Below, piece by piece: positions 28,241 through 34,537 of a DNA stretch of 34,537 nucleotides; the stretch's first letter is position 1; every line of letters starts with the position of its first letter. The notes beneath the pieces were generated by a model. The model ran no database searches. It was not told the DNA's origin and was given only the letters and a program-made list of their open reading frames with translations. The stretch spans positions 1 through 34,537 of the forward strand of contig JBEKZI010000013.1 in assembly GCA_049510055.1 (NCBI GenBank), in the 5' to 3' direction. Source of the DNA: JALHTV01 sp049510055. Lineage in GTDB: Bacteria > Planctomycetota > Phycisphaerae > SM23-33. Both the position numbers and the translations under genes were made by a program.

Positions 28241-29691
28241 GAGCCGGAGGCGATCCTCGCGTACTTGTCGTGGAAAAAGTTTCGCCAGCCCACGTCGATG
28301 CGGTACAGGGCCTTGGCGTCCTTGGGCGCCAGGTCCTTGGAGTTCATCTTTTCGACGGTGTCGACGTTATCCGGCAAGGCGAAGAATTTCTTCTGAAGCC
28401 GGCGGTATTGATCCTGCCGCGACGGGTCGGCTGCCAGGGCGTTCAACGTCCGCCGGGCCGCCCGCAGATCGTCGATGTTGTCCACCGCGGCCGCCACGAC
28501 CAGGCGCCGCAGCACGCCGGAATTTACCCGTTGCGTTTCTTCGCCGCTCGCCTGGGCCGCGACGCTTTCGTAAGGGTTGACCACGCTAGGCAGCAGTTTG
28601 CCGGCGTAGATTTGATACACGTCGCGGCGGATGGGCTGGCGCCCCAAGGCGGTGCGAATCGGGCCGTCCTCGTCGCCCACCGGCAGCGCCCACAGCGCCT
28701 GGCCGCGGACGGACATCACGAAGTCCACGAACCGCTGGGCCAAGGCGGGGTGGGGCGGGTTTTTCAGGATGCCGATGGGGTCGGAGCTGAAGCTCGTCTG
28801 GCCTTGCGGGCTGACGTAGACCAGCTGGCCCGGCGCCTCAGCCACGCGCGTCAGGCCGTAGAAGTCGATGCTCGTAGCGACCAGGGCGTCGCCCAGGACC
28901 GGGGCGTTGGCGGCCGCCCCGGCGGCATCGGCGATCCGCTTGGCATTGCTCAGCACCGCCAGCAGCCGCGCCCAGCCCGCCGGCCAGGTCTGCTCGCTCT
29001 TGACGATGGTCAGATACGTCATCGTCACCGAGCCGCTCTGGGCCGGGTCGGCTAATTCGATCAGGTCGGTGAAGCGCCGGTCGCCCAAGTCCTGCCAGAA
29101 GTGCGGCGGGTCGATCCGGCAGCGGCGGAGCATCTCGGCGTTGTAGAGGAATCCGAAGCCGCTGAGGGCCGAGCCGATCCAGCGAAGCTGCGGGTCGATC
29201 AGCGACTGGCCGTTGAGATCAGGCGGCACGTTGGCCAGGACGTCGCCGGCCAGCTTCATCGGTTGCAACAGGCCGCCGGGGTGGCGGTCGGTGGGGCGGA
29301 CCAGGACTTGAAAGAGGATGTCCCCGCCGCCCCAGAGGACGTCGATCCGCGACGTGTCCGCCTCGGCATAGACGTTCTGGAGGTATCGCTGGATGGCGCT
29401 GCCGCCGCCCACGTCCCGCCGCTCGAAGGATACTTTCAACCCGTAGGTCGCGGCGTGGTACAGCGAGAAGGCCCGCTCGTACTCGTCCAGGATGTTCTCG
29501 TTGTGGGCGCTGAGCAGAACCAGCGTGACCGTGGGCAGGTCGTCCAGGGTGCAACCGAATCGCTGGCGGACTTGCCGGTCCGCCTCGGCCGTCTGGCGGT
29601 CGGCGGTGTGGTCTTTGCTCTGACAGCCGGCCGGCCAGGCCGCCAGAAACGCCAGGGTTAGGACTGCCCACCATCGGGTGGCACGCGTCAT
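28237..29691 (-). CDS. ABC importer solute-binding lipoprotein (ferric-iron type)
   Basis: A 484-residue exported protein. Start at 29691 is preferred because AAAGGTG lies 5 bases before it; 29706 would add five residues. The signal MTRATRWWAVLTLAFLAAWP ends in the lipobox PAGC, so it is lipid-anchored. The mature part begins with a short helical stretch, then VTLVLLSAHNENILDEYERA, FERRDVGGGSAIQRYLQNVY and IDVLWGGGDILFQVLV, the FbpA-like order. VVNPYESVAAQASGEETQRV and the C-terminal helices are an extension of about 100 residues not found in short FbpA proteins. Ligand inferred from the family only. It heads the operon. Confidence 0.88.
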   Translation of the reverse strand: MTRATRWWAVLTLAFLAAWPAGCQSKDHTADRQTAEADRQVRQRFGCTLDDLPTVTLVLLSAHNENILDEYERAFSLYHAATYGLKVSFERRDVGGGSAIQRYLQNVYAEADTSRIDVLWGGGDILFQVLVRPTDRHPGGLLQPMKLAGDVLANVPPDLNGQSLIDPQLRWIGSALSGFGFLYNAEMLRRCRIDPPHFWQDLGDRRFTDLIELADPAQSGSVTMTYLTIVKSEQTWPAGWARLLAVLSNAKRIADAAGAAANAPVLGDALVATSIDFYGLTRVAEAPGQLVYVSPQGQTSFSSDPIGILKNPPHPALAQRFVDFVMSVRGQALWALPVGDEDGPIRTALGRQPIRRDVYQIYAGKLLPSVVNPYESVAAQASGEETQRVNSGVLRRLVVAAAVDNIDDLRAARRTLNALAADPSRQDQYRRLQKKFFALPDNVDTVEKMNSKDLAPKDAKALYRIDVGWRNFFHDKYARIASGS

Positions 29692-29712
29692 CGCCACACC
29701 TTTCATGCCGCG

Positions 29713-29733
29713 CCCGTCCGGGGGGCGGACGGG
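29713..29733. promoter_or_regulatory. Leader hairpin ahead of the importer operon
   Basis: CCCGTCCG (29713-29720) pairs perfectly with CGGACGGG (29726-29733) around GGGGG. It lies between the promoter and the start codon and could affect translation or mRNA stability. Confidence 0.4.
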
Positions 29734-29780
29734 ACGAGCGGAAATGCGCCTTGAGGCCAGTGCACCGCGCTGAATGTGAT

Positions 29781-29809
29781 GTGTTATCGCCCCGCCGAGC
29801 CGCAGTCAA
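29781..29809 (-). promoter_or_regulatory. Sigma-70-type promoter for the ABC importer
   Basis: On the minus strand TTGACT (plus 29804-29809) is followed after 17 bases by TAACAC (29781-29786). A start near 29774 gives a leader of about 80 bases holding the hairpin at 29713. No Fur-like box is evident by eye. Confidence 0.4.
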
Positions 29810-30036
29810 GTCAAGGCCCGCTAACCCCAGCCGCCAGCGATGGTTTAGAGACCCATGGATGGTTGCCTTGTAATTTTTAACCCTCCGCGTTTTGGCTATA
29901 ATAAGTTTTGAAATAATATCTTATAGAAATTTCACAAGTAGATCTCCGCTGCCGGCCTGGGACGATGCGCCCCGGGCCGGAATGAATGTTAAACTTCCCT
30001 GGGTTGTCTGGGGTTCGTGAGTAAAGGAGGTTCGTA
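29810..30036 (+). promoter_or_regulatory. Leader and probable promoter of the HD-GYP gene
   Basis: A consensus TATAAT is at 29897-29902 but its -35 partner (TTTTTA, 29874-29879) is weak. Downstream, CCGGCCTGGG (29952-29961) pairs with CCCGGGCCGG (29971-29980), with one G-U pair, around a 9-base loop in the 5' leader. AAAGGAGG (30023-30030) is the ribosome site. The region is A+T rich compared with its surroundings; I see no gene in it. Confidence 0.45.
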
Positions 30037-30888
30037 GTGGTGTGGAAGCGGTTATTGGGGTGGGAATCTTCGTCTGAACCCACACGGTTGGTACGGCTGA
30101 TGTGCATCTATATCGCGGCCATGATCGTGGCCGGGTTTGGGATGGTGATGCGCGGCGGGCCGGTGACCAATGCCATCCTGGGCTCGGTGATCGTCATCAT
30201 GGCGACCGCGATGGTTTTTCAGGTGTGTTGGGCGATGAGGCAGCAGCGGCAACAGTCTGCGATGATCCACCAGGCCGCCATCCAGGCCGAGCAACACTAC
30301 ATCAACGTCCTGCGGCAGATCATCTGCATCGTGGAAGCGCGGGACCGTTACAGCCGGGGGCACAGCGAGCGCGTCGGCCGGCTTACCGAGCAGATCGCCC
30401 GCCAGATGGAACTTCCGGCCTCGCAATGTGAACTCCTGAACGTGGCCGGGCAATTGCACGACATCGGCCTGCTGACCGTCCCGGACGGACTGCTCCGCAA
30501 GCAGGAAGGCTTCGGCGTCGGCGATTACCGGATGGTCCAAAAGCACAGCGAGGTGTCTTACGAACTTCTCAAGCCGTTGGAGTCGCTGGCGGAGGTTCTG
30601 CCGGCGATCCGGCACCACCACGAGCGGCTCAACGGCACCGGATATCCCGCGGGCCTGGCAGGGGAGGGCATTCCCTTGGAGGCCCGCATTTTGGCGGTGG
30701 CGGACGCGTACGACGCCATGACGCACGATCGGCCCCAGCGATCCGCCATGACGCCGCTTCAGGCGATGGAAGAGCTACGCCGCTGCACGCCTTCGGGCTA
30801 TGACGCCCGATGCGTTGAGGCCCTGGCCCAGATCATCAACCTGCCGCAATTGCAGGAGGTCATGGCGCTGGTCGAGACGGCGGTCTAA
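30037..30888 (+). CDS. HD-GYP domain cyclic-di-GMP phosphodiesterase, membrane-bound
   Basis: A 283-residue protein. Two membrane helices (about 19-38 and 45-67) are followed by a helical linker and the HD-GYP domain. Motifs: RGHSERV (107-113), LHDIG (140-144, His141 and Asp142 being the metal pair), HHHERLNGTGYP (193-204) and ARILAVADAYDAM. The family hydrolyses cyclic di-GMP to pGpG or GMP. The Lys that usually follows HDIG is Leu here (HDIGLL), which may alter metal binding or activity. GTG start at 30037, with AGGAGG 6 bases upstream; a second GTG follows directly. A PilZ effector is encoded 1.4 kb downstream. Confidence 0.92.
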   Translation: MVWKRLLGWESSSEPTRLVRLMCIYIAAMIVAGFGMVMRGGPVTNAILGSVIVIMATAMVFQVCWAMRQQRQQSAMIHQAAIQAEQHYINVLRQIICIVEARDRYSRGHSERVGRLTEQIARQMELPASQCELLNVAGQLHDIGLLTVPDGLLRKQEGFGVGDYRMVQKHSEVSYELLKPLESLAEVLPAIRHHHERLNGTGYPAGLAGEGIPLEARILAVADAYDAMTHDRPQRSAMTPLQAMEELRRCTPSGYDARCVEALAQIINLPQLQEVMALVETAV

Positions 30889-30901
30889 GGCTGCAGACTT
30901 G

Positions 30902-30913
30902 CCTGCCGGCAGG
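30902..30913. repeat. CCTGCCGGCAGG palindrome, second copy
   Basis: A perfect 12-base palindrome, identical to the core of the 6006-6027 element, 14 bases after a gene stop. As at 6006 it follows the 3' end of a gene. Confidence 0.5.
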
Positions 30914-30940
30914 ATCCACTTGTTGATAACCTTTCCTTGG

Positions 30941-30978
30941 GCGCGGTGGGGCCTGCCTGCCAACAAGCCCCACCGCGC
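30941..30978 (+). terminator. 12-pair hairpin after the HD-GYP gene
   Basis: GCGCGGTGGGGC (30941-30952) pairs perfectly with GCCCCACCGCGC (30967-30978) around a 14-base loop. It lacks a following T run, so it may be a factor-dependent terminator or an mRNA-end stabiliser. Confidence 0.45.
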
Positions 30979-31058
30979 GACACGCATTTCGCCCCTCATC
31001 ATCGGGTTGACTCACCTGCGGGGTGTGGCTATAGTTCTTTAGTCAGACCCGCCCTACC

Positions 31059-31077
31059 TACCGGCAGGCTGCCGGTA
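31059..31077. repeat. TACCGGCAG/CTGCCGGTA palindrome
   Basis: A perfect 9-base inverted repeat around one central G, sharing the CCGGCAG core with the elements at 6006 and 30902. It lies 58 bases before the DUF89 start. Confidence 0.45.
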
Positions 31078-31134
31078 AGCGGGGATGAGTCCCAAAGGAA
31101 TATCTGAGCTGCCCCCAAAGCGGCGAAACAGCCT

Positions 31135-32199
31135 ATGAGCCATTTCCGTCTGCTTCGTGACCCCGCCAAATACGTCGCTCATGACTGGGACCTGGTGGCT
31201 GACGTTCCAGCCCGCCGTCAATGGCTGGACCACTTCCAGCAGCACTTCGAGGTCATGCTCACCCACGCCGGGACGCAGTACGGCCGAAAGGCCACCAAGC
31301 AGATCGCCGCCGCACGGGAGCAGTTCCGCCAGGCCATCGAAAAGCTTCGCCAAGATCCCGCCTCATTGCCCAGCGGGCGGCTGAACATCCTGGAATTGTG
31401 CCAGCTTCGCGACGCCACGCTGAGGGCCGCCGGCCTGCCGGACCCCTTCAAGCACGTCAAGGACCGCGAGAACGCCTCCGCCGCGGCGCTGTACCCCGCG
31501 GTTGTTCGCAAGCTGCACGCCATGGGCGGTCCGGCCCGCTGGCTGCACCTGGTCAAGTGCGTGTTCGCCGGGAACGTCTTCGACCTGGGCAGCCAGGCGA
31601 CGATGCACCTGGCCGCCGAGCCGACGGACTTCCTGGCCACAGTGGCCAACGGCAAGCCCCGCCCCTGGCTGATCGACGATTACGATCGCCTGGCCGAGGA
31701 CCTCAAGTCCATCCCCCCGGCCAAGTGGAGCAAGGCCGTCGTCTTCGTGGACAACGCCGGCACCGACTTCGTCCTGGGCGTCATGCCGCTGGCGCGGGAG
31801 CTGGCGCTGGCGGGCACGAAGATCGTGCTGGCCGCCAACGAGCTGCCCAGTCTCAACGACATCACGGCCGACGAGACCGTCGTGGTGCTGGAGCAACTGG
31901 CGGCAGCCGACGAAGACCTGGCCACGCTGATCTCCGCCGGCATGTTCGAGGTGGTCTCCACGGGCAACGGCAGTCCGCTCATCGATCTGTCAGCGGTCAG
32001 CGACGAACTCAACGAAGCCGCCGCCGACACGGAGCTGGTCGTCCTGGTCGGCATGGGCCGGGCCGTCGAGAGCAACCTGGACGCCGACTTCACCGTCGAT
32101 GCCCTCCACCTGGCGTTGCTGAAAGACGCCTCCGTGGCCAAGCAGATCGGCGGGGCGCTGTTCGACTGCGTGTGCAAATACACCCGCGCGGGCAACTAA
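31135..32199 (+). CDS. DUF89 family metal-dependent phosphatase
   Basis: A 354-residue protein of the DUF89/ARMT1 damage-control phosphatase family, subgroup like the C-terminal domain of pantothenate kinase 4. LNILELCQLRDATLRAAGLP and DPFKHVKDRENASAAALYPA give the helical cap. VVFVDNAGTDFVLGVMPLAR (about residues 202-221) holds the metal-binding Asp-Asn and Asp. Then come KIVLAANELPSLNDITADET and DTELVVLVGMGRAVESNLDA. Family members hydrolyse harmful or excess phosphometabolites such as oxidised phosphopantetheine or sugar phosphates; substrate not predictable here. The ATG is at 31135, and no strong ribosome site is seen. Confidence 0.88.
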   Translation: MSHFRLLRDPAKYVAHDWDLVADVPARRQWLDHFQQHFEVMLTHAGTQYGRKATKQIAAAREQFRQAIEKLRQDPASLPSGRLNILELCQLRDATLRAAGLPDPFKHVKDRENASAAALYPAVVRKLHAMGGPARWLHLVKCVFAGNVFDLGSQATMHLAAEPTDFLATVANGKPRPWLIDDYDRLAEDLKSIPPAKWSKAVVFVDNAGTDFVLGVMPLARELALAGTKIVLAANELPSLNDITADETVVVLEQLAAADEDLATLISAGMFEVVSTGNGSPLIDLSAVSDELNEAAADTELVVLVGMGRAVESNLDADFTVDALHLALLKDASVAKQIGGALFDCVCKYTRAGN

Positions 32200-32314
32200 T
32201 TTACAAAAGCCCCGCCCGGCGGTCCTTTCCTTAATCAAGTCCTTTCCCCCAATGGCCGAATGTGCTGAAAGATGAGCACTTGCGCGCCTCGAATGGATGC
32301 GCCAGAGGTGAAAT

Positions 32315-33136
32315 GTGGCTGCGCTTGAGGAACTTAGCGCCCCGCAAATCGACGAGGTGGTCGCCGCGGCCGTGCAGCGTCACGTGCCGGTGATGGTCAC
32401 CGTTCTGCGGGACGACCGCTGGCAGATGACCGCGGGCAGGGCTTCGGCCCTTCGCGGCCTGCACCTGTTGCTGGAACTATTGGACGGCGCGGAGAAGGCC
32501 GGGGACGGCGGGGACGCGAAGTTCGCCGCGGCCGAGAAGGTGGGCGTTAGCTTCAAGCTCAGACACCACAAATACCTTTTCACCGCCACCGTGGTCGGCG
32601 TGGATCGGGAGCCTGCAAGCAACGTGCTGGCCGTCTGCCGCCCCAACCGCATGCAGCGGTTGCGGCGCCGTGCCTATGCCCGCGCCGTGGTGCCGGTCAA
32701 CCGGATCGTGCGGGCGTCGTTTTGGCTGGGCGGACAGTTGGCCGAACCGACCGGCGCCTCGCCCACCACGCCCGTGTGGTCCGGCCGGGTCATGAACCTC
32801 AGCGCGGGAGGTTTTCAGCTTCTGGTCGACGCCGCGGCCACGGAAAACGTGGAAGACGGCAATACGGTCGGCGTTCGCATCGTCTTTGGAGTGGGGGAAC
32901 AGGCCGTCTACGCCGACGCGGAACTCCGCCACATCCAACCGCTGGGCCCCAAGGTGATGATGGGCTTCCGTTTTGTCGGCCTGGACCAGACCAACGCAGG
33001 CCGCCAGGCCCTCAAGCAGATCATCGCCAAAGTCACGGAATACGAGCGCCTGGCCGAGGAGATGCACAAGCCCCTGCCCGAGGAATCCATCCAAGCGATG
33101 GCCGCGGCCGCCGGCTCCTCGCCCCAGGAAGACTGA
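32315..33136 (+). CDS. YcgR-like PilZ domain protein (cyclic-di-GMP effector)
   Basis: A 273-residue protein with GTG start at 32315 and AGAGGTGA upstream. Residues about 1-105 fold as the YcgR-type N-terminal barrel (VGVSFKLRHHKYLFTATVVG). The PilZ domain follows: QRLRRRAYARA (about 110-120) is the RxxxR motif that grips cyclic di-GMP, and NLSAGGFQLL (about 159-168) is the D/N-x-S-x-x-G motif. The C-terminal 45 residues are helical and polar. Such proteins change motility, surface or secretion machinery on binding cyclic di-GMP. The target is unknown here; no flagellar or cellulose gene is in the window. Confidence 0.88.
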   Translation: MAALEELSAPQIDEVVAAAVQRHVPVMVTVLRDDRWQMTAGRASALRGLHLLLELLDGAEKAGDGGDAKFAAAEKVGVSFKLRHHKYLFTATVVGVDREPASNVLAVCRPNRMQRLRRRAYARAVVPVNRIVRASFWLGGQLAEPTGASPTTPVWSGRVMNLSAGGFQLLVDAAATENVEDGNTVGVRIVFGVGEQAVYADAELRHIQPLGPKVMMGFRFVGLDQTNAGRQALKQIIAKVTEYERLAEEMHKPLPEESIQAMAAAAGSSPQED

Positions 33137-33166
33137 CCGCGGACCGAACCGGCCTTTTACGGTGGC

Positions 33167-33745
33167 TTGAAGATTTCTCCCTTCCGTCTTACCATCGACG
33201 CCGTGGCCCCTGAGAAAAAATCCGTGACCGCCTATGCCGTCTGGCCCACCGCCTGGGGGCCGATGGGGGCGGCCCGCAGCGCCGCCGGCGTCTGCCGCGT
33301 CATCCTGCCGCACTATCAGGGCGACCAACTGCGCGATCTGCTGACCTGGGAATATCACCAGGCGACCAACGATGAGAGCCCGTTCGCGGGGCTGATCGCG
33401 ATGAGCCGTGATTATTTCAACGGCAAGGTGGTGGACTTCGCGTCGATCGTCTGCGACCTGCCGGCCGAGGACAGCTTCAGTGGCAAGGTGCTGCGGGCCT
33501 GCCGGTCGATTCCCTACGGCCAGACGCGAAGCTACCACATCCTGGCCGAGATGATCGGTTCCGGCGACGCCGCCCGCGCCGCCGCCGGCATCTTGAGCAA
33601 GAACGCTGTGCCGTTGGTGGTACCCTGTCATCGCGTGATCTACGCCGACGGGCAAAGCGGCGGCTTCAGCGCCCCCGGCGGGGAGGCGGTCAAGAAGCGC
33701 CTGCTCGAGCTGGAGCGCACCGTCGCCGGGCCGCGCGAGAGATAA
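33167..33745 (+). CDS. Methylated-DNA--protein-cysteine methyltransferase (Ogt/Ada C-terminal type)
   Basis: Repairs O6-alkylguanine by moving the alkyl group to its own Cys. The 192-residue frame contains FSGKVLRACRSIPYGQTRSY (DNA-binding helix with Arg) and the active-site motif VPCHRV (from about residue 152; Cys154). GGFSAPGGEAVKKRLLELE completes the domain. The N-terminal part (YAVWPTAWGPMGAARSAAGV) is the Ogt-like cap. The start is uncertain: TTG at 33167 gives the full frame, while GTG at 33203 and GTG at 33224 (four residues before YAVW by family habit) are alternatives; none has a good ribosome site. Confidence 0.9.
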   Translation: MKISPFRLTIDAVAPEKKSVTAYAVWPTAWGPMGAARSAAGVCRVILPHYQGDQLRDLLTWEYHQATNDESPFAGLIAMSRDYFNGKVVDFASIVCDLPAEDSFSGKVLRACRSIPYGQTRSYHILAEMIGSGDAARAAAGILSKNAVPLVVPCHRVIYADGQSGGFSAPGGEAVKKRLLELERTVAGPRER

Positions 33746-33761
33746 AACCTTCGGCCCGCCC

Positions 33762-33789
33762 TTGACATCCTCGCGGCGGTCTGGATAAT
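33762..33789 (+). promoter_or_regulatory. Strong sigma-70-type promoter for rplU
   Basis: TTGACA (33762-33767), 16 bases, GATAAT (33784-33789). The predicted start near 33796 leaves a leader of about 45 bases with AAAGGAG before the GTG at 33840. Confidence 0.65.
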
Positions 33790-33839
33790 GCCCCCTTCCG
33801 GCTTTCGGCTTCCTGCTTCCTGCACAAAGGAGCTCCAGC

Positions 33840-34157
33840 GTGTACGCGATTATCGAAGACAGCGGCCGACAACTGCGGGTCTCTCAGGGCGACGTCGTGG
33901 ACGTCGATCTGCGCGACCTGGGCAAAGAGGCCAAGCAGGTGATCTTCGACCGCGTGCTGCTGATCGGCGGGGAAGGGGAAATGAAGGTCGGCACGCCGCT
34001 GGTCAAGGGGGCCAAGGTCCTGGCCGAGGTCGTCTCGCCGCTGGTCAAGGGCGAGAAGATTCACATCATCAAGTTCCGCCGCCGCAAGACCTATCGCCAC
34101 AAGATCGGCCACCGGCAAAAGTATCTCCGCGTCCGCGTGACCCAGATCGTCGCCTAG
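33840..34157 (+). CDS. rplU: 50S ribosomal protein L21
   Basis: A 105-residue protein, GTG start at 33840 with AAAGGAGCT upstream. The start YAIIEDSGRQLRVSQGD and the C-terminal KIHIIKFRRRKTYRHKIGHR followed by QKYLRVRVTQI are the family pattern. L21 binds 23S rRNA on the large subunit. rpmA (L27) usually follows rplU, but here the next gene is on the opposite strand, so the pair is split in this genome. Confidence 0.97.
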   Translation: MYAIIEDSGRQLRVSQGDVVDVDLRDLGKEAKQVIFDRVLLIGGEGEMKVGTPLVKGAKVLAEVVSPLVKGEKIHIIKFRRRKTYRHKIGHRQKYLRVRVTQIVA

Positions 34158-34165
34158 CCCGCCGG

Positions 34166-34537
34166 CTACACCTCGGCCAAAAGTTGCTCCAGCTTGCGAT
34201 GCACCGCCTGGGGGCCTTCGGACAGAAACGCGTCCAAAACTTCCTGGGAGCACAACCGCGTCATGATTTCGCTGCGGCGGTGGCGGTCGGCGACCTTCTG
34301 CCGCAACGCTTCGCGCAGCTCACCGACCAGCCGGGCGAACTCGCCGATCCGCGGCGGCAGGGAGGGGGCGAGCAGGTCCCGCAGGTGCACCGCCAAGGCC
34401 GGGGCCGAGCCGCCGGTTCCCACGGCCACCACCACGTCGCCGTCCTTCCAGACGGCTGGGAGGAAAAAGTCGCAGTCGTCGGGCTGATCCGCCGCGTTGA
34501 TCATCGCCCCGGCGGCGCGGGCGTCGGCGGCGATCTG
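34166..34537 (-). CDS. Precorrin-2 dehydrogenase / siroheme synthase N-terminal domain, C-terminal part (cut by window edge)
   Basis: The visible 123 residues (frame enters at 34537) begin QIAADARAAGAMINAADQPD, then DDCDFFLPAVWKDGDVVVAV. These are the end of the NAD-binding Rossmann domain in CysG/Met8-like enzymes, with the Asp-x-Pro-x-x-Cys-Asp-Phe-x-x-Pro pattern. GTGGSAPALAVHLRDLL and the helical dimer domain (SLPPRIGEFARLVGELREAL onward) follow to the end. The enzyme oxidises precorrin-2 to sirohydrochlorin and may insert iron. It ends 8 bases after rplU, convergent with it. There is no methyltransferase domain at the C terminus, so this is the short, dehydrogenase-only form. Confidence 0.85.
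   Translation of the reverse strand, partial: QIAADARAAGAMINAADQPDDCDFFLPAVWKDGDVVVAVGTGGSAPALAVHLRDLLAPSLPPRIGEFARLVGELREALRQKVADRHRRSEIMTRLCSQEVLDAFLSEGPQAVHRKLEQLLAEV

Larger units (their letters stand above)
30889..31134. other. Repeat-rich spacer
   Basis: A 246-base spacer holding three palindromes: CCTGCCGGCAGG (30902-30913), a 12-pair hairpin (30941-30978) and TACCGGCAG-G-CTGCCGGTA (31059-31077). No reading frame in it looks like protein. Confidence 0.6.

Noticed and set aside
29877..30107. 76-codon minus-strand frame upstream of the HD-GYP gene
   Set aside because: It overlaps the HD-GYP start, its probable promoter and leader hairpin; no ribosome site.
1..34537. CRISPR arrays, rRNA genes or insertion-sequence transposases
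   Set aside because: No regularly spaced repeats, rRNA signatures or transposase-like proteins were seen anywhere in the window.

Overview
The window looks like chromosomal DNA from a GC-rich bacterium. I lean towards Planctomycetota, possibly a Phycisphaerae-like lineage. The basis is the dispersed intergenic palindromes, the lysC / ApgM-type / hom grouping, and the mix of household genes with a small-protein-rich accessory stretch. No rRNA or marker tree is possible from this window, so the taxonomy is an inference.

Layout. (1) 1-5845, mostly minus strand: a cut-off membrane-anchored protein, aspartate kinase (lysC), a cofactor-independent phosphoglycerate-mutase-family enzyme (ApgM type) and homoserine dehydrogenase (hom). 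Together these form an aspartate-to-threonine/methionine/lysine set. Between lysC and apgM lies a lower-GC island (about 1500-3030) on the plus strand. It holds a run of strong RNA hairpins, an apparently leaderless gene with a near-consensus promoter, a complete long-variable-arm tRNA with a UGG anticodon on a leucine-type body, and a 43-residue protein. (2) 5846-7660: a small Cys-rich protein, a single-pass membrane protein and a stand-alone LigD-type 3'-phosphoesterase-domain protein. (3) 7687-22115, all minus strand: a tightly packed virion-structural cluster. In transcription order it encodes portal, scaffold-like, SU10-type major capsid, head completion, tail, beta-helix tailspike, further tail proteins and a small lysis-like set. 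I see no terminase, integrase, repressor, replication gene, capsid protease, tape measure or endolysin, yet every reading frame is intact. (4) 22372-24962, plus: DUF4870 membrane protein, adenylosuccinate lyase (purB) and a membrane-anchored Cys-based phosphatase. (5) 24949-29691, minus: a complete ferric-iron-type ABC importer (lipoprotein binding protein, fused double permease, ATPase). (6) 30037-34157, plus: HD-GYP protein, DUF89 phosphatase, YcgR-like PilZ protein, Ogt-type alkyltransferase and ribosomal protein L21. A cut-off siroheme-synthase N-terminal domain follows on the minus strand.

How the parts relate. The first section makes aspartate-family amino acids; no classical ThrB appears, so the ApgM-type protein may supply the homoserine kinase step. 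HD-GYP and PilZ proteins degrade and bind cyclic di-GMP respectively. The virion cluster is the least ordinary part: its content suits a domesticated prophage or gene-transfer-agent-like particle whose packaging motor is encoded elsewhere or lost. At least four kinds of short palindromic repeat lie in spacers, two of them inside operons and two inside the virion cluster, which suggests the cluster has long been resident in this genome.
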